Source: Prevotella sp. (GTDB taxonomy: Bacteria > Bacteroidota > Bacteroidia > Bacteroidales > Bacteroidaceae). From it: a stretch of 49,213 nt of DNA. The translations under genes were made by a program, and so were the position numbers. Where the stretch lies: contig JAFRPY010000090.1 of assembly GCA_017428925.1 (NCBI GenBank), positions 1-49,213 on the forward strand, read 5' to 3'. The notes beneath the pieces are model-generated. The model worked only from the letters and a program-made list of their open reading frames with translations, ran no database searches and was not told the origin of the DNA. Of this stretch, positions 33,579-42,724 are shown piece by piece (positions within the stretch are counted from its first letter, which is position 1; every line of letters starts with the position of its first letter).

Positions 33579-33589
33579 GAATCTTCAAA
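33559..33589 (-). promoter_or_regulatory. Promoter overlapping the 5' end of the PRTase-like gene
   Basis: Minus strand: TTTG (33586-33589), 19 bp, TATCTTTG (33559-33566). This is a full match to the Bacteroidetes consensus, but it includes codons 1-7 of the longest frame and therefore favours translation from ATG 33539. Confidence 0.6.
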
Positions 33590-33693
33590 GAACTAACAAC
33601 CGAAATTTCAATAAAAAGTATTTTTCGCAAGGAGAAATGCACACTTTCTTGGGAATTGTGCATAAAAAATGTTAATTCTGTGTGCGATAACAG

Positions 33694-33722
33694 TTGTATT
33701 TAGAACAATATAATTACCTTTG
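33694..33722 (+). promoter_or_regulatory. Promoter of the first FadL-like gene
   Basis: TTG (33694-33696), 18 bp, TACCTTTG (33715-33722), 26 bp before the ATG at 33749. Confidence 0.8.
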
Positions 33723-33748
33723 CAGCCAGTTTTTTAAAGGTAATTAAG

Positions 33749-35248
33749 ATGTATAAGGTTAAAATTATCAGTGTAGCCGTATTTCTGGCTACCACTACCA
33801 CCGCTTTAGCCGGTGGTATTCTGACAAACACCAATCAAAGCGTTGACTTTCTGAAAAATCCTGCCCGCGATGCAGCCATCGGACTGGACGGTGTCTATTC
33901 CAATCCCGCCGGTGTGGTTTTTATGCCCGAAGGATTCCATCTGGCCATCAACTGGCAGTATGCCCACCAGACGCGTACCATCAATTCCACCAATCCTATC
34001 TTTGCATTAGGCAAGAAAAATGACGGTAAGTCATCGAAGGTTTTCGAGGGAATAGCTGATGCTCCTTTCATTCCCTCCATTCAGGCTGCTTACAACAAAG
34101 GCGACCTGAGCTTGCAGTTCAACTTCTCGATTCCTGGTGGCGGTGGTGTCTGCGAGTTTGATAACGGTTTGGGATCATTCGAAAGTGCCGTGGGTATGAT
34201 TGCCAAACAGTTGGAACCCTTAGGTGCACAGGGATACGATGTGGACGCCTATATGCGAGGCCGCCAGTATTTCTTCGGTTTCCAACTGGGTGCAGCCTAC
34301 AAAATCAACGAGCATTTCTCGGTTTATGGCGGTTTGCGTGCCCTCTATGGCAATGCTTCCTACAAGGCACGTCTGAGCAATATTGCCGTAAAAATGGCTG
34401 GAGCCAATAATGAGGCCGTCTATGTGGACTTCAATAGTTTCCTCAACAATGCCATCTCAGATATCAACAAACAGTTGGGACAGGCAGAGCTGGCCACTCA
34501 GATGGGCGTCTATACACCAGAGCAATTGGCTGCCGCACAGGCTCAGGCCAACGCTGCCCTTGGCAAGCTAGAACCGCTACAGAAGTACGCTCAGGGTGTG
34601 AACATCATGAGCAACCAGACGGGATTTGGCATTGCTCCCATCATCGGTATTGACTTCAAGACGGGGCAGTTTAACTTTGCTGCCAAGTATGAGTTTAACA
34701 CGCAGATGAAAATGAAGAACCACTCCACCGTGGAGAAAGCTATGGAGATTGATGCCATCAATAAGTACCAGGACGGCACCGAGGTTGATGAGGATGCACC
34801 CGCATTGCTTACCGTCGGTGCACAGTGGAGCGTGCGTCCCGACATACGACTTAACTTAGGATATCATCACTATTTTGACAAGAATGCCCATTGGTATAAC
34901 CATTCCGAGAAACTGCTCGATGGTGGCACCAATGAATACCTGGCCGGTGCTGAATGGGACATCACTGAGCGTGTGAACGTATCGGCAGGCGGACAGCTCA
35001 CCCGCTATCAACTTACCGACGAGTATATGAACGACATGTCGTTTGTGGTCAACAGTTATAGTTGGGGCTTTGGCTTGAGTTACAAGGTGAGCGATGCCGT
35101 TAAGCTGACCGCAGCCTATTTCCAGACCAACTACGAGGATTACGACAAGGTAACATCAACCAACCCCACAACAGGGGAAACTGTTGTTGGCGACTCGTTC
35201 ACCCGTACCAATCGTGTATTAGGACTGGGTGTGGAACTCAGTTTCTAG
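33749..35248 (+). CDS. FadL/OmpP1-family outer-membrane transporter
   Basis: A protein of 499 residues with signal peptide MYKVKIISVAVFLATTTTALA. The N-terminal plug segment GGILTNTNQSVDFLKNPARD and GVYSNPAGV match the FadL/TodX family (NPAG motif), which passes hydrophobic molecules across the outer membrane. The barrel ends with a terminal aromatic, VLGLGVELSF. A long loop at about 235-275 is Ala/Gln-rich. It faces a paralogous gene on the other strand (35379-36704) that has the same start (TNTN) and NPAG motif. Confidence 0.85.
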   Translation: MYKVKIISVAVFLATTTTALAGGILTNTNQSVDFLKNPARDAAIGLDGVYSNPAGVVFMPEGFHLAINWQYAHQTRTINSTNPIFALGKKNDGKSSKVFEGIADAPFIPSIQAAYNKGDLSLQFNFSIPGGGGVCEFDNGLGSFESAVGMIAKQLEPLGAQGYDVDAYMRGRQYFFGFQLGAAYKINEHFSVYGGLRALYGNASYKARLSNIAVKMAGANNEAVYVDFNSFLNNAISDINKQLGQAELATQMGVYTPEQLAAAQAQANAALGKLEPLQKYAQGVNIMSNQTGFGIAPIIGIDFKTGQFNFAAKYEFNTQMKMKNHSTVEKAMEIDAINKYQDGTEVDEDAPALLTVGAQWSVRPDIRLNLGYHHYFDKNAHWYNHSEKLLDGGTNEYLAGAEWDITERVNVSAGGQLTRYQLTDEYMNDMSFVVNSYSWGFGLSYKVSDAVKLTAAYFQTNYEDYDKVTSTNPTTGETVVGDSFTRTNRVLGLGVELSF

Positions 35249-35273
35249 TTTATGTAGATGATGGTTTTTTGTT

Positions 35274-35373
35274 TTTGGAGTTGGAAGTTGGAAGGAAGAG
35301 TTACGATGTGTCGCCTTCGGCGAGTTGTAAGTAAAAAGTACTTCGTAATTCGTAACTCCAAATTCCAACTTCT
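35274..35373. repeat. Family B repeat element between convergent FadL-like genes
   Basis: Nested stems: GAAGTTGGAA (35284-35293) with TTCCAACTTC (35363-35372), and GAGTTACGA (35298-35306) with TCGTAACTC (35350-35358), around the core GATGTGTCGCCTTCGGCGAG. It fills the intergenic space and could terminate both transcripts. Confidence 0.85.
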
Positions 35374-35378
35374 AATAC

Positions 35379-36704
35379 CTAGAATTTATAATCGATACCC
35401 ACGCCGATTACGTGGTTTGTGCGGCTATAGGTCTCCATGCCGTATGAGGCCTGCTTCTCGTAGTCGCTGTAGATGCTGCAGAAGTAGCTGGCATTGAGGC
35501 GCACCTTCTCGTTGATGTTCCAGGCACCGCCGAGTCCTACAGAATAACTGTCGCAGGCGAAGGAGGTGTTCTGCTGGTAGCCGTCACTGAGACCGTAGTC
35601 AGTGCGCTGGCCACCACAGCTGACGGTGAACTTGTCGTTGATGTCGTACTCGACACCGGCAAGGAACTCATGCGTGCCATGCTCCAGTTCTTTCTGACGG
35701 TCGTTGGCCATCTTTGCATTCCTGTCATCGAAGAAATGGTATTCCAAGGCACCACGCAATTTCGGGGTGAACTCATAGCCTGCAGCAACACTGAGCAGTG
35801 CGGGCATGTCGTAGCGCGTGCGAACACCGTCTTGATAAGGAGTGGTGTAGGTGCCGAGCTGTGCCTGCAACGCTTGCAATTTTGCCTGTGCGCCTTGAGG
35901 GTCGGCAGCCATCATGGCAGCGATGGTAGCAGTGCCCAGTCCGGCATCGAGAACGTTGGTGTCGTTCTTGGGGTTGACTTTCGTGCGAAACTCATAGCGA
36001 GCCGACAGTGTGAGGGGTCCCTGATGGTATGAGAGACTTACGAGTGGAGTGAAGCCCCATCCCTTCTGGTCGACGTCGAGCAGAAGTTTGGCCACCTCTC
36101 CCAACTGGGGATGGTCGCTGGCAATGACATGGCCGCGATAGTAGCCGTCGTAATAATTGGCACGGATGCCTGCTGCTGCCGAGAGACAGTCGAGAATCTT
36201 GTAGGTGAAATTCAGTTGTCCGCCATAGATGTACTGCTTACCCTTCATCTCAGAATTTAGAGTATACTGATTCGGCATGATGCCGTTGGCAGCGAGCATG
36301 CTTTGCAACAGCACGTTGAACATGGGAACACCCTGTTTGTATTCGACGAATCCGCCACTGCCTACGATGCCTATCATCGTAGAAATGGCCAGACGGTCTT
36401 TCTTGTAAGAAGCGAAGAGGGCAGGAACGATGGGAGCCGAAGCCTTACCCTCGTATTTGGTGTCACCCAGTTTGATGTCACGATACTGCCAGGGTTTCTG
36501 GAAGTTGAGCGAAACCTGCCAGCCCTCGTGTCCCCAGGCCAGTCCAGCCGGGTTAGAGTAGGCGGCGTCGATTTCGGATGTGGCACCGCGTGCGAACATA
36601 CGGTCGAAGGCAATGTGATAGTTTGTGTTTGTCATCAGTCCACCTGCTTGGGCAGCGGTAGACATTAGTGCCATGAATAGCACTACACCGAAGATTTTTT
36701 TCAT
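35379..36704 (-). CDS. FadL/OmpP1-family outer-membrane transporter (second paralogue)
   Basis: A protein of 441 residues from ATG 36704, giving the signal peptide MKKIFGVVLFMALMSTAAQA; 12 upstream codons are open but unlikely. GGLMTNTNYHIAFDRMFARG and AAYSNPAGLAWG are the FadL hallmarks, and the barrel ends HVIGVGIDYKF. The middle (about 260-310) has an Ala/Gln-rich loop as in the other paralogue. A strong promoter lies about 90 bp upstream. The two genes probably arose by duplication and inversion, but the proteins are now well diverged, suggesting different substrates. Confidence 0.85.
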   Translation of the reverse strand: MKKIFGVVLFMALMSTAAQAGGLMTNTNYHIAFDRMFARGATSEIDAAYSNPAGLAWGHEGWQVSLNFQKPWQYRDIKLGDTKYEGKASAPIVPALFASYKKDRLAISTMIGIVGSGGFVEYKQGVPMFNVLLQSMLAANGIMPNQYTLNSEMKGKQYIYGGQLNFTYKILDCLSAAAGIRANYYDGYYRGHVIASDHPQLGEVAKLLLDVDQKGWGFTPLVSLSYHQGPLTLSARYEFRTKVNPKNDTNVLDAGLGTATIAAMMAADPQGAQAKLQALQAQLGTYTTPYQDGVRTRYDMPALLSVAAGYEFTPKLRGALEYHFFDDRNAKMANDRQKELEHGTHEFLAGVEYDINDKFTVSCGGQRTDYGLSDGYQQNTSFACDSYSVGLGGAWNINEKVRLNASYFCSIYSDYEKQASYGMETYSRTNHVIGVGIDYKF

Positions 36705-36795
36705 ATTGATTATTTTTAATACAAGTTTCGCATGTTTCACATTCTCAACTTTTAGAGGAGGGAGGAAAGAGGAGAGGAAAGAGGTTTTGCTCGTG

Positions 36796-36826
36796 CAAAA
36801 GTAGTTAAAAAATGTTCATTTCCCAA
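36796..36826 (-). promoter_or_regulatory. Promoter of the second FadL-like gene
   Basis: Minus strand: TTG (36824-36826), 20 bp, TACTTTTG (36796-36803). The leader would be about 85 nt. Confidence 0.75.
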
Positions 36827-36931
36827 CCAAATACGTTCTGTTTTTGCGTTTTTAATTATAGTTTACGTTTTTTGTGTTTTATTTTCAGGCATGAAAGGGC
36901 TTCCTGTCATACCTATTTATGGGAAGACAGC

Positions 36932-39217
36932 CTAAAGTGGGTCTACGTCGAAGTAGATTTGCAGTGAACTGTAACGAGAGTCTTTGGCAATCTGGTCTTG
37001 GGCCATGCGCAGGTATTCTCTTGCCAGTTTCATGTCGATGCCGTTTTCTAATTTAAGGACAATCTTTCGGATATTCATCTGCTTCACCTTGGCTATCGAA
37101 GGCTTGTCGGGTCCTAATACCCTTTCGCCAAACCACTGCCGGAGTCGACTGCCCATGTCGAAGGCTGCCGAACTGACTGTGGAGTCGTGGCGATGCTTTA
37201 GGTAAACATAAACAAGATGATAGAAGGGAGGATAGCGGAACGCACGACGCTCTTCGAGCATATCTTGGAAGAAACCTTCGTAGTCGTTGCGGACAACCTG
37301 CTGGATGACAGGTAATTCCGGACTCTTGGTCTGTAGAATCACCAATCCCTGACGACCTTTTCGTCCTGCCCTTCCGCTTACCTGTGCCATCATCATGAAG
37401 GCGTGCTCGTAGGCTCGGAAATCAGGATAGTTGAGCATGGTGTCAGCATTCAGTATACCCACCACGGAAACATTATCGAAATCCAATCCTTTTGTAACCA
37501 TCTGAGTGCCGATGAGCAGATTGGTGCGGCCTGCCGAAAAGTCGTTGATGATGCGTTCGTAGGCAGAACGGGTTCGTGTGGTGTCGAGGTCCATACGGGC
37601 TACGCGGGCTTCGGGGAATATTTCCATCACCTGGTCTTCGATTTTCTCTGTGCCGTAACCACGTCCCTTCAGTTCTTTAGAACCGCAGCAGGGGCAGACA
37701 TCAGGCACTTGATAGGTATAGCCGCAATAGTGGCAAGAGAGTTGCTGGATGTTTTTATGATAAGTAAGCGACACATCACAGTTTGTGCAATGGGGCACCC
37801 ATCCGCATTGGCGGCATTCAATCATGGGGACAAAGCCGCGGCGGTTTTGGAACAGGATGACCTGCTCACCGGAAGCCAACGCTTTCTTGATACTCTTCAG
37901 CAATTGTGGGGAATAAGGGCCCTGCATCATTTTCCGTTTCTGCAAGTCCTTGATGTCGACCACCTGAATCTCGGGCAGCTGAAGATCCTTGTACCGGGAA
38001 GAGAGCGTGACCAGACCATATTTTTGTCCTACAGCATTAAAATAGCTTTCCATGGATGGCGTGGCCGTTCCGAGCAGCACTTTTGCACCCGCCCGATGGG
38101 CCATCATGATGGCAACACTGCGTGCATGATAGCGCGGAGCCGGTTCTTGCTGCCGGAAGGACGTCTCGTGTTCTTCGTCGATAATGACCAGTCCGAGTTT
38201 CTGGAATGGGAGGAAAACTGCAGAACGGGCACCCAAGATGACATCATAGGGATGGCCTGACAGTTGTTTCTTCCAAATTTCCACACGTTCGGCATCGCTG
38301 TATTTTGAGTGATAGATGCCCAGCCGGCTGCCAAAAACTTGCTGCAACCGTTCTCGAATCTGTACGGTGAGTGCAATTTCGGGCAACAGATAGAGCACCT
38401 GTTCGTGGCGCTCCAGTGCGCGACGGATAAGGTGGATATAGATTTCCGTCTTTCCTGAAGATGTGACTCCGTGCAAAAGCGTGACGTCGCGCTTCAAGAA
38501 CGACAGCAATATTTGGTTGTAGGCGTTTTGCTGTGCCTCGTTCAGCGATTTCACATTTTCCAGATGGGGTTCTCCGGCATGGTTCAGTCTTCCCACTTCT
38601 TTCTCGTAAGTGACCAGGAACTTGCGTTCGATGAGGCTCTTCAGTATTGCCGAGGTGCAATGACTGTAATTCATCAGTTCGTCGCGTGACACTTCTGATA
38701 ATGTAGAGTGTAGAGTGCACTCTCCATTCTCCGTCGAAAACGCCTCGTCCCAATGGCTCAGCATGAGATAGTCGATAAAGACTTTCTTTTGTTTTGATGC
38801 ACGTGCAAGTTGATTGAGGGCTATATGGAGGGCCTGCTCGTTGTGGTATTGCGGAGCGAGTTCGACGTAGGTTTCCATCTTCGGTTTGAAACCGTCGCGC
38901 TGCTTCAGTCCTAAGGGTAGGGCAGCGTTATATACCTCACCTAAAGGCGACATGTAATATTCGGCTATCCATTGCCACAGTTCGTATTGCTGGGGAGTGA
39001 GAACCGGGGTGGTATCCATTACCTGAAGGATGGGCTTCACGGCAAAGTCTGGTTTTTCTGAATGTACTTTGATGGCCAGTGCCACGTATGTCTTGTTTCG
39101 CCCCAAAGGAACAACCACGCGCATGCCGAAACCGACATGCGCCTCCATTTCTTCAGGAACGGCATAAGTGAACAGCCCTTCGAGCGGTAAAGGAAGAAGA
39201 ACATCAACGTACTTCAT
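36932..39217 (-). CDS. priA: Primosomal protein N' (replication restart helicase PriA)
   Basis: A protein of 761 residues. The N-terminal DNA-binding domain (VDVLLPLPLEGLFTY, VVVPLGRNKTYVA) is followed by the SF2 helicase core: Walker A GVTSSGKTEIY near 250, DEAH-type VIIDEEHETSF near 342, and GTATPSMES. The two zinc sites are ECRQCGWVPHCTNC and SCHYCGYTYQVPDVCPCC, around 465-510. The C-terminal helicase motifs are GTQMVTKGLDFD and QVSGRAGRKGRQG. PriA reloads the replisome at stalled forks. It begins 21 bp after the PorT-like gene, so it seems to be the last gene of the type IX secretion operon. Confidence 0.95.
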   Translation of the reverse strand: MKYVDVLLPLPLEGLFTYAVPEEMEAHVGFGMRVVVPLGRNKTYVALAIKVHSEKPDFAVKPILQVMDTTPVLTPQQYELWQWIAEYYMSPLGEVYNAALPLGLKQRDGFKPKMETYVELAPQYHNEQALHIALNQLARASKQKKVFIDYLMLSHWDEAFSTENGECTLHSTLSEVSRDELMNYSHCTSAILKSLIERKFLVTYEKEVGRLNHAGEPHLENVKSLNEAQQNAYNQILLSFLKRDVTLLHGVTSSGKTEIYIHLIRRALERHEQVLYLLPEIALTVQIRERLQQVFGSRLGIYHSKYSDAERVEIWKKQLSGHPYDVILGARSAVFLPFQKLGLVIIDEEHETSFRQQEPAPRYHARSVAIMMAHRAGAKVLLGTATPSMESYFNAVGQKYGLVTLSSRYKDLQLPEIQVVDIKDLQKRKMMQGPYSPQLLKSIKKALASGEQVILFQNRRGFVPMIECRQCGWVPHCTNCDVSLTYHKNIQQLSCHYCGYTYQVPDVCPCCGSKELKGRGYGTEKIEDQVMEIFPEARVARMDLDTTRTRSAYERIINDFSAGRTNLLIGTQMVTKGLDFDNVSVVGILNADTMLNYPDFRAYEHAFMMMAQVSGRAGRKGRQGLVILQTKSPELPVIQQVVRNDYEGFFQDMLEERRAFRYPPFYHLVYVYLKHRHDSTVSSAAFDMGSRLRQWFGERVLGPDKPSIAKVKQMNIRKIVLKLENGIDMKLAREYLRMAQDQIAKDSRYSSLQIYFDVDPL

Positions 39218-39238
39218 GGCAGAAGTGCAGACAACGGG

Positions 39239-39898
39239 TCAGAAGTAATAGGCAGCACTTATCTTCCATGTCTTGTAGGTTCCCTTGGTAAGCACCTTGT
39301 CGGTGGCATCCTTCAGACGTACTTCTCCCGCTCTTCCCAATGGTATATTGTAATTGACGGTCAGTTCGAGCCGACCTAAGGTGAGTCCGCCGCCTATATC
39401 GAAACTGAGGTTCGAATCACGCGAGCGCCATTCGGCCACATTGTCTTTCAGGCTTTTTTCTTTGTCGCCAATATTGAAGCCGAACTGCGGTCCGGCAAAG
39501 GCAAAAATGCCGCCCTCGCCGAAGTCGATGCCATAGCGTACGTGTATGGGTACTAAAATCTGCTTGTCGCTGAACTTATATTTGCCTTCCTGAGCTTCAT
39601 CGTTTATGTCCATCAAAACACCTTTCACCTCTGCGTTGCGCCATGAATAGAGGGCAGAGATGTCGAAACCCAGTCCAAACACGGGAAATTTCAAAGTAGG
39701 GCCAATGTAATATCCTGTACGGTTCGATTTCTTGAACGCATCTTCGCTGAATGACATTTCAGAAATGTCGATACCGCCTTTCAAGCCAAGTTTGGCTTGG
39801 GCATCGGCGTCAGCAGGCAAAAAGGCAAGAAGGCATAGAGATAAAAGAACTTTACCCCATAGTGACGATTTCCTGTCTTTGATACAATTCAGTCCCAT
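39239..39898 (-). CDS. PorT-like outer-membrane beta-barrel protein
   Basis: A protein of 219 residues with a signal peptide (KVLLSLCLLAFLPADADAQ) and an eight-stranded barrel pattern starting KLGLKGGIDISEMSF and ending KTWKISAAYYF. The PorT/OmpW-like family (OMP_b-brl_2) is meant. PorT of Porphyromonas is needed for gingipain secretion; whether this is the true orthologue or a general barrel cannot be settled by eye, but its position 24 bp after gldN supports a secretion role. Confidence 0.7.
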   Translation of the reverse strand: MGLNCIKDRKSSLWGKVLLSLCLLAFLPADADAQAKLGLKGGIDISEMSFSEDAFKKSNRTGYYIGPTLKFPVFGLGFDISALYSWRNAEVKGVLMDINDEAQEGKYKFSDKQILVPIHVRYGIDFGEGGIFAFAGPQFGFNIGDKEKSLKDNVAEWRSRDSNLSFDIGGGLTLGRLELTVNYNIPLGRAGEVRLKDATDKVLTKGTYKTWKISAAYYF

Positions 39899-39922
39899 TT
39901 CTAAATAAACTTAAAGATTCAA

Positions 39923-41011
39923 TCAGTGTCTCTGACGGCGTACGGAAACTCTTGCCGAACTGCCGCTTGCCGAAGAGGGTTTCGACTTCACGGTCTTTTC
40001 CTTTTCCTTCTTCGTGTCGCCACTGGCCCGACGGTTCCGCTTCGCCTTCTTTGTGCCCTTCACGTCCTTTTGTGCATTGGCAATGCTGTCGAGTGAATCC
40101 TTCTTGGCCGTGTCGCCCCAAAGGTTCTTTTCAAACTGCTCCAGTTCCTGCTCAATACGTTTCTGTTCCTTCGTAAGTGCAGAGTCGGTATTGCAATATT
40201 GTGCCAGCGTGCGGCCCAACATGTTGGTGGTTTTGTAAATTTTACCTTTATACATGTTCTTGGTAAAATAGTCGTCAACCGACATTGTTGCCGCATTGTT
40301 CAGGTTACTGGTCATGATGGTCTGCTTCGAAAGGAAGGGAGCAATGTCGTCATACTGTACCCAGAAAAGAGGATATTTTGCCGTGCCGTCGCCAAAATCG
40401 TCTTCACGGCTCATGATAGGACATAGTGCAAGCACCTTGGTGTGGAATGTTGCCGATGTCTGGTCGTAGTAGGCACTTTCCTTGATGTAATAGCCTTTCA
40501 CCTCGCGTGATGGGATGTCCGAATTGTCGAGACGGATGCGCCCGTTCACCTTCTCGTAGAAGATATGATAGTTGTCGAGGAAAGCCAGTGGCTTCACCCG
40601 GGCCGAGTCGGTGAAAACCTCATTGCCGTCGAGCCGGTATTCATAGCATCGCACCTGTCCTGTCATCATCAGTTTGAAGATATAGGTAAACAGGTTCATC
40701 TGTGAACCCACAGCCTCTACAGGATAGTAGAGTCCGGCATTGGCGTCGTCGTTGAGGTCAAGCTCGCGGTATATGTCGCGTCGCCAAACAACGTCTTCCG
40801 ACATCACTGCTGAAGTGGGAAACGAAATCTGGGCACGCGTGGAGAGTGCCTGACCGGCCTGTTGCCGCTGGTTCTGCTGTGCCTGCTGGCGGGCTTTGGG
40901 CTGAGCCGAAACAGTAAGGGAGAGGAGCAGGAAGAAAAAGAGACCCACCCCCGCCCTCCCTATGAGGGAGGGAGTTATTACTCGTGGCATACTATTCATT
41001 AGTTTACTCAT
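39923..41011 (-). CDS. gldN: Type IX secretion system protein GldN/PorN
   Basis: A protein of 362 residues with a signal peptide (LFFFLLLSLTVSAQPKARQ). It shows the family core VVWRRDIYRELDLNDDANAGLYYP, followed by KLMMTGQVRCYEY, YYIKESAYYDQ, and LFWVQYDDIAPFL. The C-terminal 90 residues are basic and low-complexity (KKDSLDSIANAQKD, KPSSASGSSARV). GldN forms the periplasmic ring with GldK. A family A palindrome (40942-40974) lies in the n-region of the signal peptide and encodes ITPSLIGRAGVG; it lengthens the n-region but leaves the hydrophobic core. Confidence 0.92.
   Translation of the reverse strand: MSKLMNSMPRVITPSLIGRAGVGLFFFLLLSLTVSAQPKARQQAQQNQRQQAGQALSTRAQISFPTSAVMSEDVVWRRDIYRELDLNDDANAGLYYPVEAVGSQMNLFTYIFKLMMTGQVRCYEYRLDGNEVFTDSARVKPLAFLDNYHIFYEKVNGRIRLDNSDIPSREVKGYYIKESAYYDQTSATFHTKVLALCPIMSREDDFGDGTAKYPLFWVQYDDIAPFLSKQTIMTSNLNNAATMSVDDYFTKNMYKGKIYKTTNMLGRTLAQYCNTDSALTKEQKRIEQELEQFEKNLWGDTAKKDSLDSIANAQKDVKGTKKAKRNRRASGDTKKEKEKTVKSKPSSASGSSARVSVRRQRH
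40942..40974. repeat. Family A palindromic element in the gldN signal-peptide region
   Basis: The CCCACCCCCG arm is followed by the hairpin CCCTCC-ctat-GAGGGAGGG. It is in frame and encodes residues about 13-24 of GldN. Confidence 0.75.
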
Positions 41012-41064
41012 ATCTTATTTATCTTCTATAAATTTTACACTCATCTGTCTCAAAGACATATTGT

Positions 41065-41133
41065 CTTCCCCCTATAGGGGGATAAGAGGGGGTCTTTATT
41101 GTCCCCCCTGTATGGGGGATAGGGGGTCTTTAA
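41065..41133. repeat. Two tandem palindromic elements between gldM and gldN
   Basis: Two tandem units of about 35 bp: TCTTCCCCCTATAGGGGG followed by an AGAGGGGGTCTTTA arm, then TTGTCCCCCCTGTATGGGGG followed by an ATAGGGGGTCTTTA arm. They belong to the GC-rich palindrome type (family A) and could weaken read-through from gldM into gldN. Confidence 0.7.
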
Positions 41134-42683
41134 TTCACAATGATTTCCATTGAAGAAGGCAGGTTGCGTGATATTCCGTCAGGACCAATTGCCGTCACAC
41201 GTGAGATGTAGAAACGGCGACCGCGCGAGAGTTTGCGGAATGCGTCCTTCTGCCGCTCCGAGAATGACGCACCGTTGCTCACCATTGGCACGGCATTACC
41301 CATATTGTCGAAGAAGACGGCTTCGAAGCCTGTCACCTTAAACTCGATGTCTAACAGTCCGTCGTCGATGGCTGCCTTGATGCCGCCGGCTCCCATCAGT
41401 GAAGCCTTGGCCAGTCGGCCACCCTTGAAACGGTCTGTACCCACAACGATGTAAGGCGTAGGATCGGGCAGTTTGCGCACTTTGAAGGTGGCCTGTCCCA
41501 TTTGGCGGGTCTTTCCCTTGTCGTTGGCCGTAACGGTGAACACCACATCCTTGCCTACGGCTGATGGAACGGCAATGTAGTGGCCATCACCCTTAGGTGT
41601 TAATGAACCTCCCGACATGCTTACCGATACGGCATTGGCAGGTACGCCAGGAACGCTGACGCTCATGGGGTTGCTGTATCCCGCATAGAGCACGTTCATC
41701 AGGTCGGCAGCCACCGTGGCACCGCTTGGTGCCGGAATGACGGTGTATTTTTGCAGGAAATTCCTGCGAATATCGTCGCCTGCAGCATTACGAGTCAGCA
41801 GATAGCCCTGGAATGAATGTTCGCCCACCGATCCGGCTGAGAACGAATATTTCCCGGTGGAATTGATGCGCACACCATTCACGTAGATTTCGGGTGTCTG
41901 TGTGGTATCCACGGCAGCCATCACGATATTGGCGGTGAACTGTTCTCCAGGATAGAGCGTTGTCTTTTCTGGAATCACAAAGGCATCGAGTTTGTTCACA
42001 CGGATGTCCTTCAGGTCGATGTTCGAAACCAGCGTATGAAGCACCTCGCCCTCAGCATAGCGAACGTCACTCTGAATCTTTGAGAGCAGTGTGACGGCAG
42101 CGGCCACGGGCATTCCCTCGAACATATATTCTTGCCAGTTCTTTCCCATGGCATGGGCATTCTTTGGCAGTTCCGTAGTCAGGTTTCCACGAATAATCTC
42201 TTTCTGATGCTCATCGGTGACCATGTTCAGGATGCGCTCGCGGAACGAGTTGATGGCATCGTAGAGTTGCTTGCCTTTTCCCGTTCCGGGTGCCAGCATC
42301 ACTTGTGATGCGGCCTCCAGGTCTTCCTTGTTTCGTATGTTTTTCAGGTCTCCGTCGCTTCCGTCGGCCTCTACGACAATCTCTTCCTTGAGCAGCTGTG
42401 CGAAGTTGTATAGAGAGTCGCTCATCTGCTTCACCAGAGTTGCCTTGTCGAACCATTGCTTCACCTTTCCGGGATTTTTCTTCATCTGGGTTTCAAAGTC
42501 ACCATAGATGGCAGAGTTCTGCTTGGTGGAGTTTGCCGTGGTTCGGTTCAGGCTTTCTTCCACCAGCGAGAAGCCCTCAAGCACCTCGGTGGACACGTTG
42601 AGTGCCAGCATAGCCATGAGGACGACGTACATCAGGTTGATCATCTTCTGGCGAGGAGATACCGGTCTTTTCTTTATTGCCAC
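41130..42683 (-). CDS. gldM: Type IX secretion and gliding motor protein GldM/PorM
   Basis: A protein of 517 residues starting with GTG at 42683 (MAIKKRPVSPRQKMINLMY, the family start). One TM helix lies at about 15-31, with a long periplasmic part of four domains: a helical D1 (EVLEGFSLVEESLNRT onwards) and beta domains ending in FKVRKLPDPTPYIVVGTDRFKGG and a C-terminal domain with RGRRFYISRVTAIGPDG. GldM and GldL form the proton-driven motor that rotates against the GldK/N ring. It lies 41 bp downstream of gldL. Confidence 0.95.
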   Translation of the reverse strand: MAIKKRPVSPRQKMINLMYVVLMAMLALNVSTEVLEGFSLVEESLNRTTANSTKQNSAIYGDFETQMKKNPGKVKQWFDKATLVKQMSDSLYNFAQLLKEEIVVEADGSDGDLKNIRNKEDLEAASQVMLAPGTGKGKQLYDAINSFRERILNMVTDEHQKEIIRGNLTTELPKNAHAMGKNWQEYMFEGMPVAAAVTLLSKIQSDVRYAEGEVLHTLVSNIDLKDIRVNKLDAFVIPEKTTLYPGEQFTANIVMAAVDTTQTPEIYVNGVRINSTGKYSFSAGSVGEHSFQGYLLTRNAAGDDIRRNFLQKYTVIPAPSGATVAADLMNVLYAGYSNPMSVSVPGVPANAVSVSMSGGSLTPKGDGHYIAVPSAVGKDVVFTVTANDKGKTRQMGQATFKVRKLPDPTPYIVVGTDRFKGGRLAKASLMGAGGIKAAIDDGLLDIEFKVTGFEAVFFDNMGNAVPMVSNGASFSERQKDAFRKLSRGRRFYISRVTAIGPDGISRNLPSSMEIIVN

Positions 42684-42724
42684 AACTTTAAACTTTATGC
42701 TTTATTCTCAAATCCCAAATTTCA

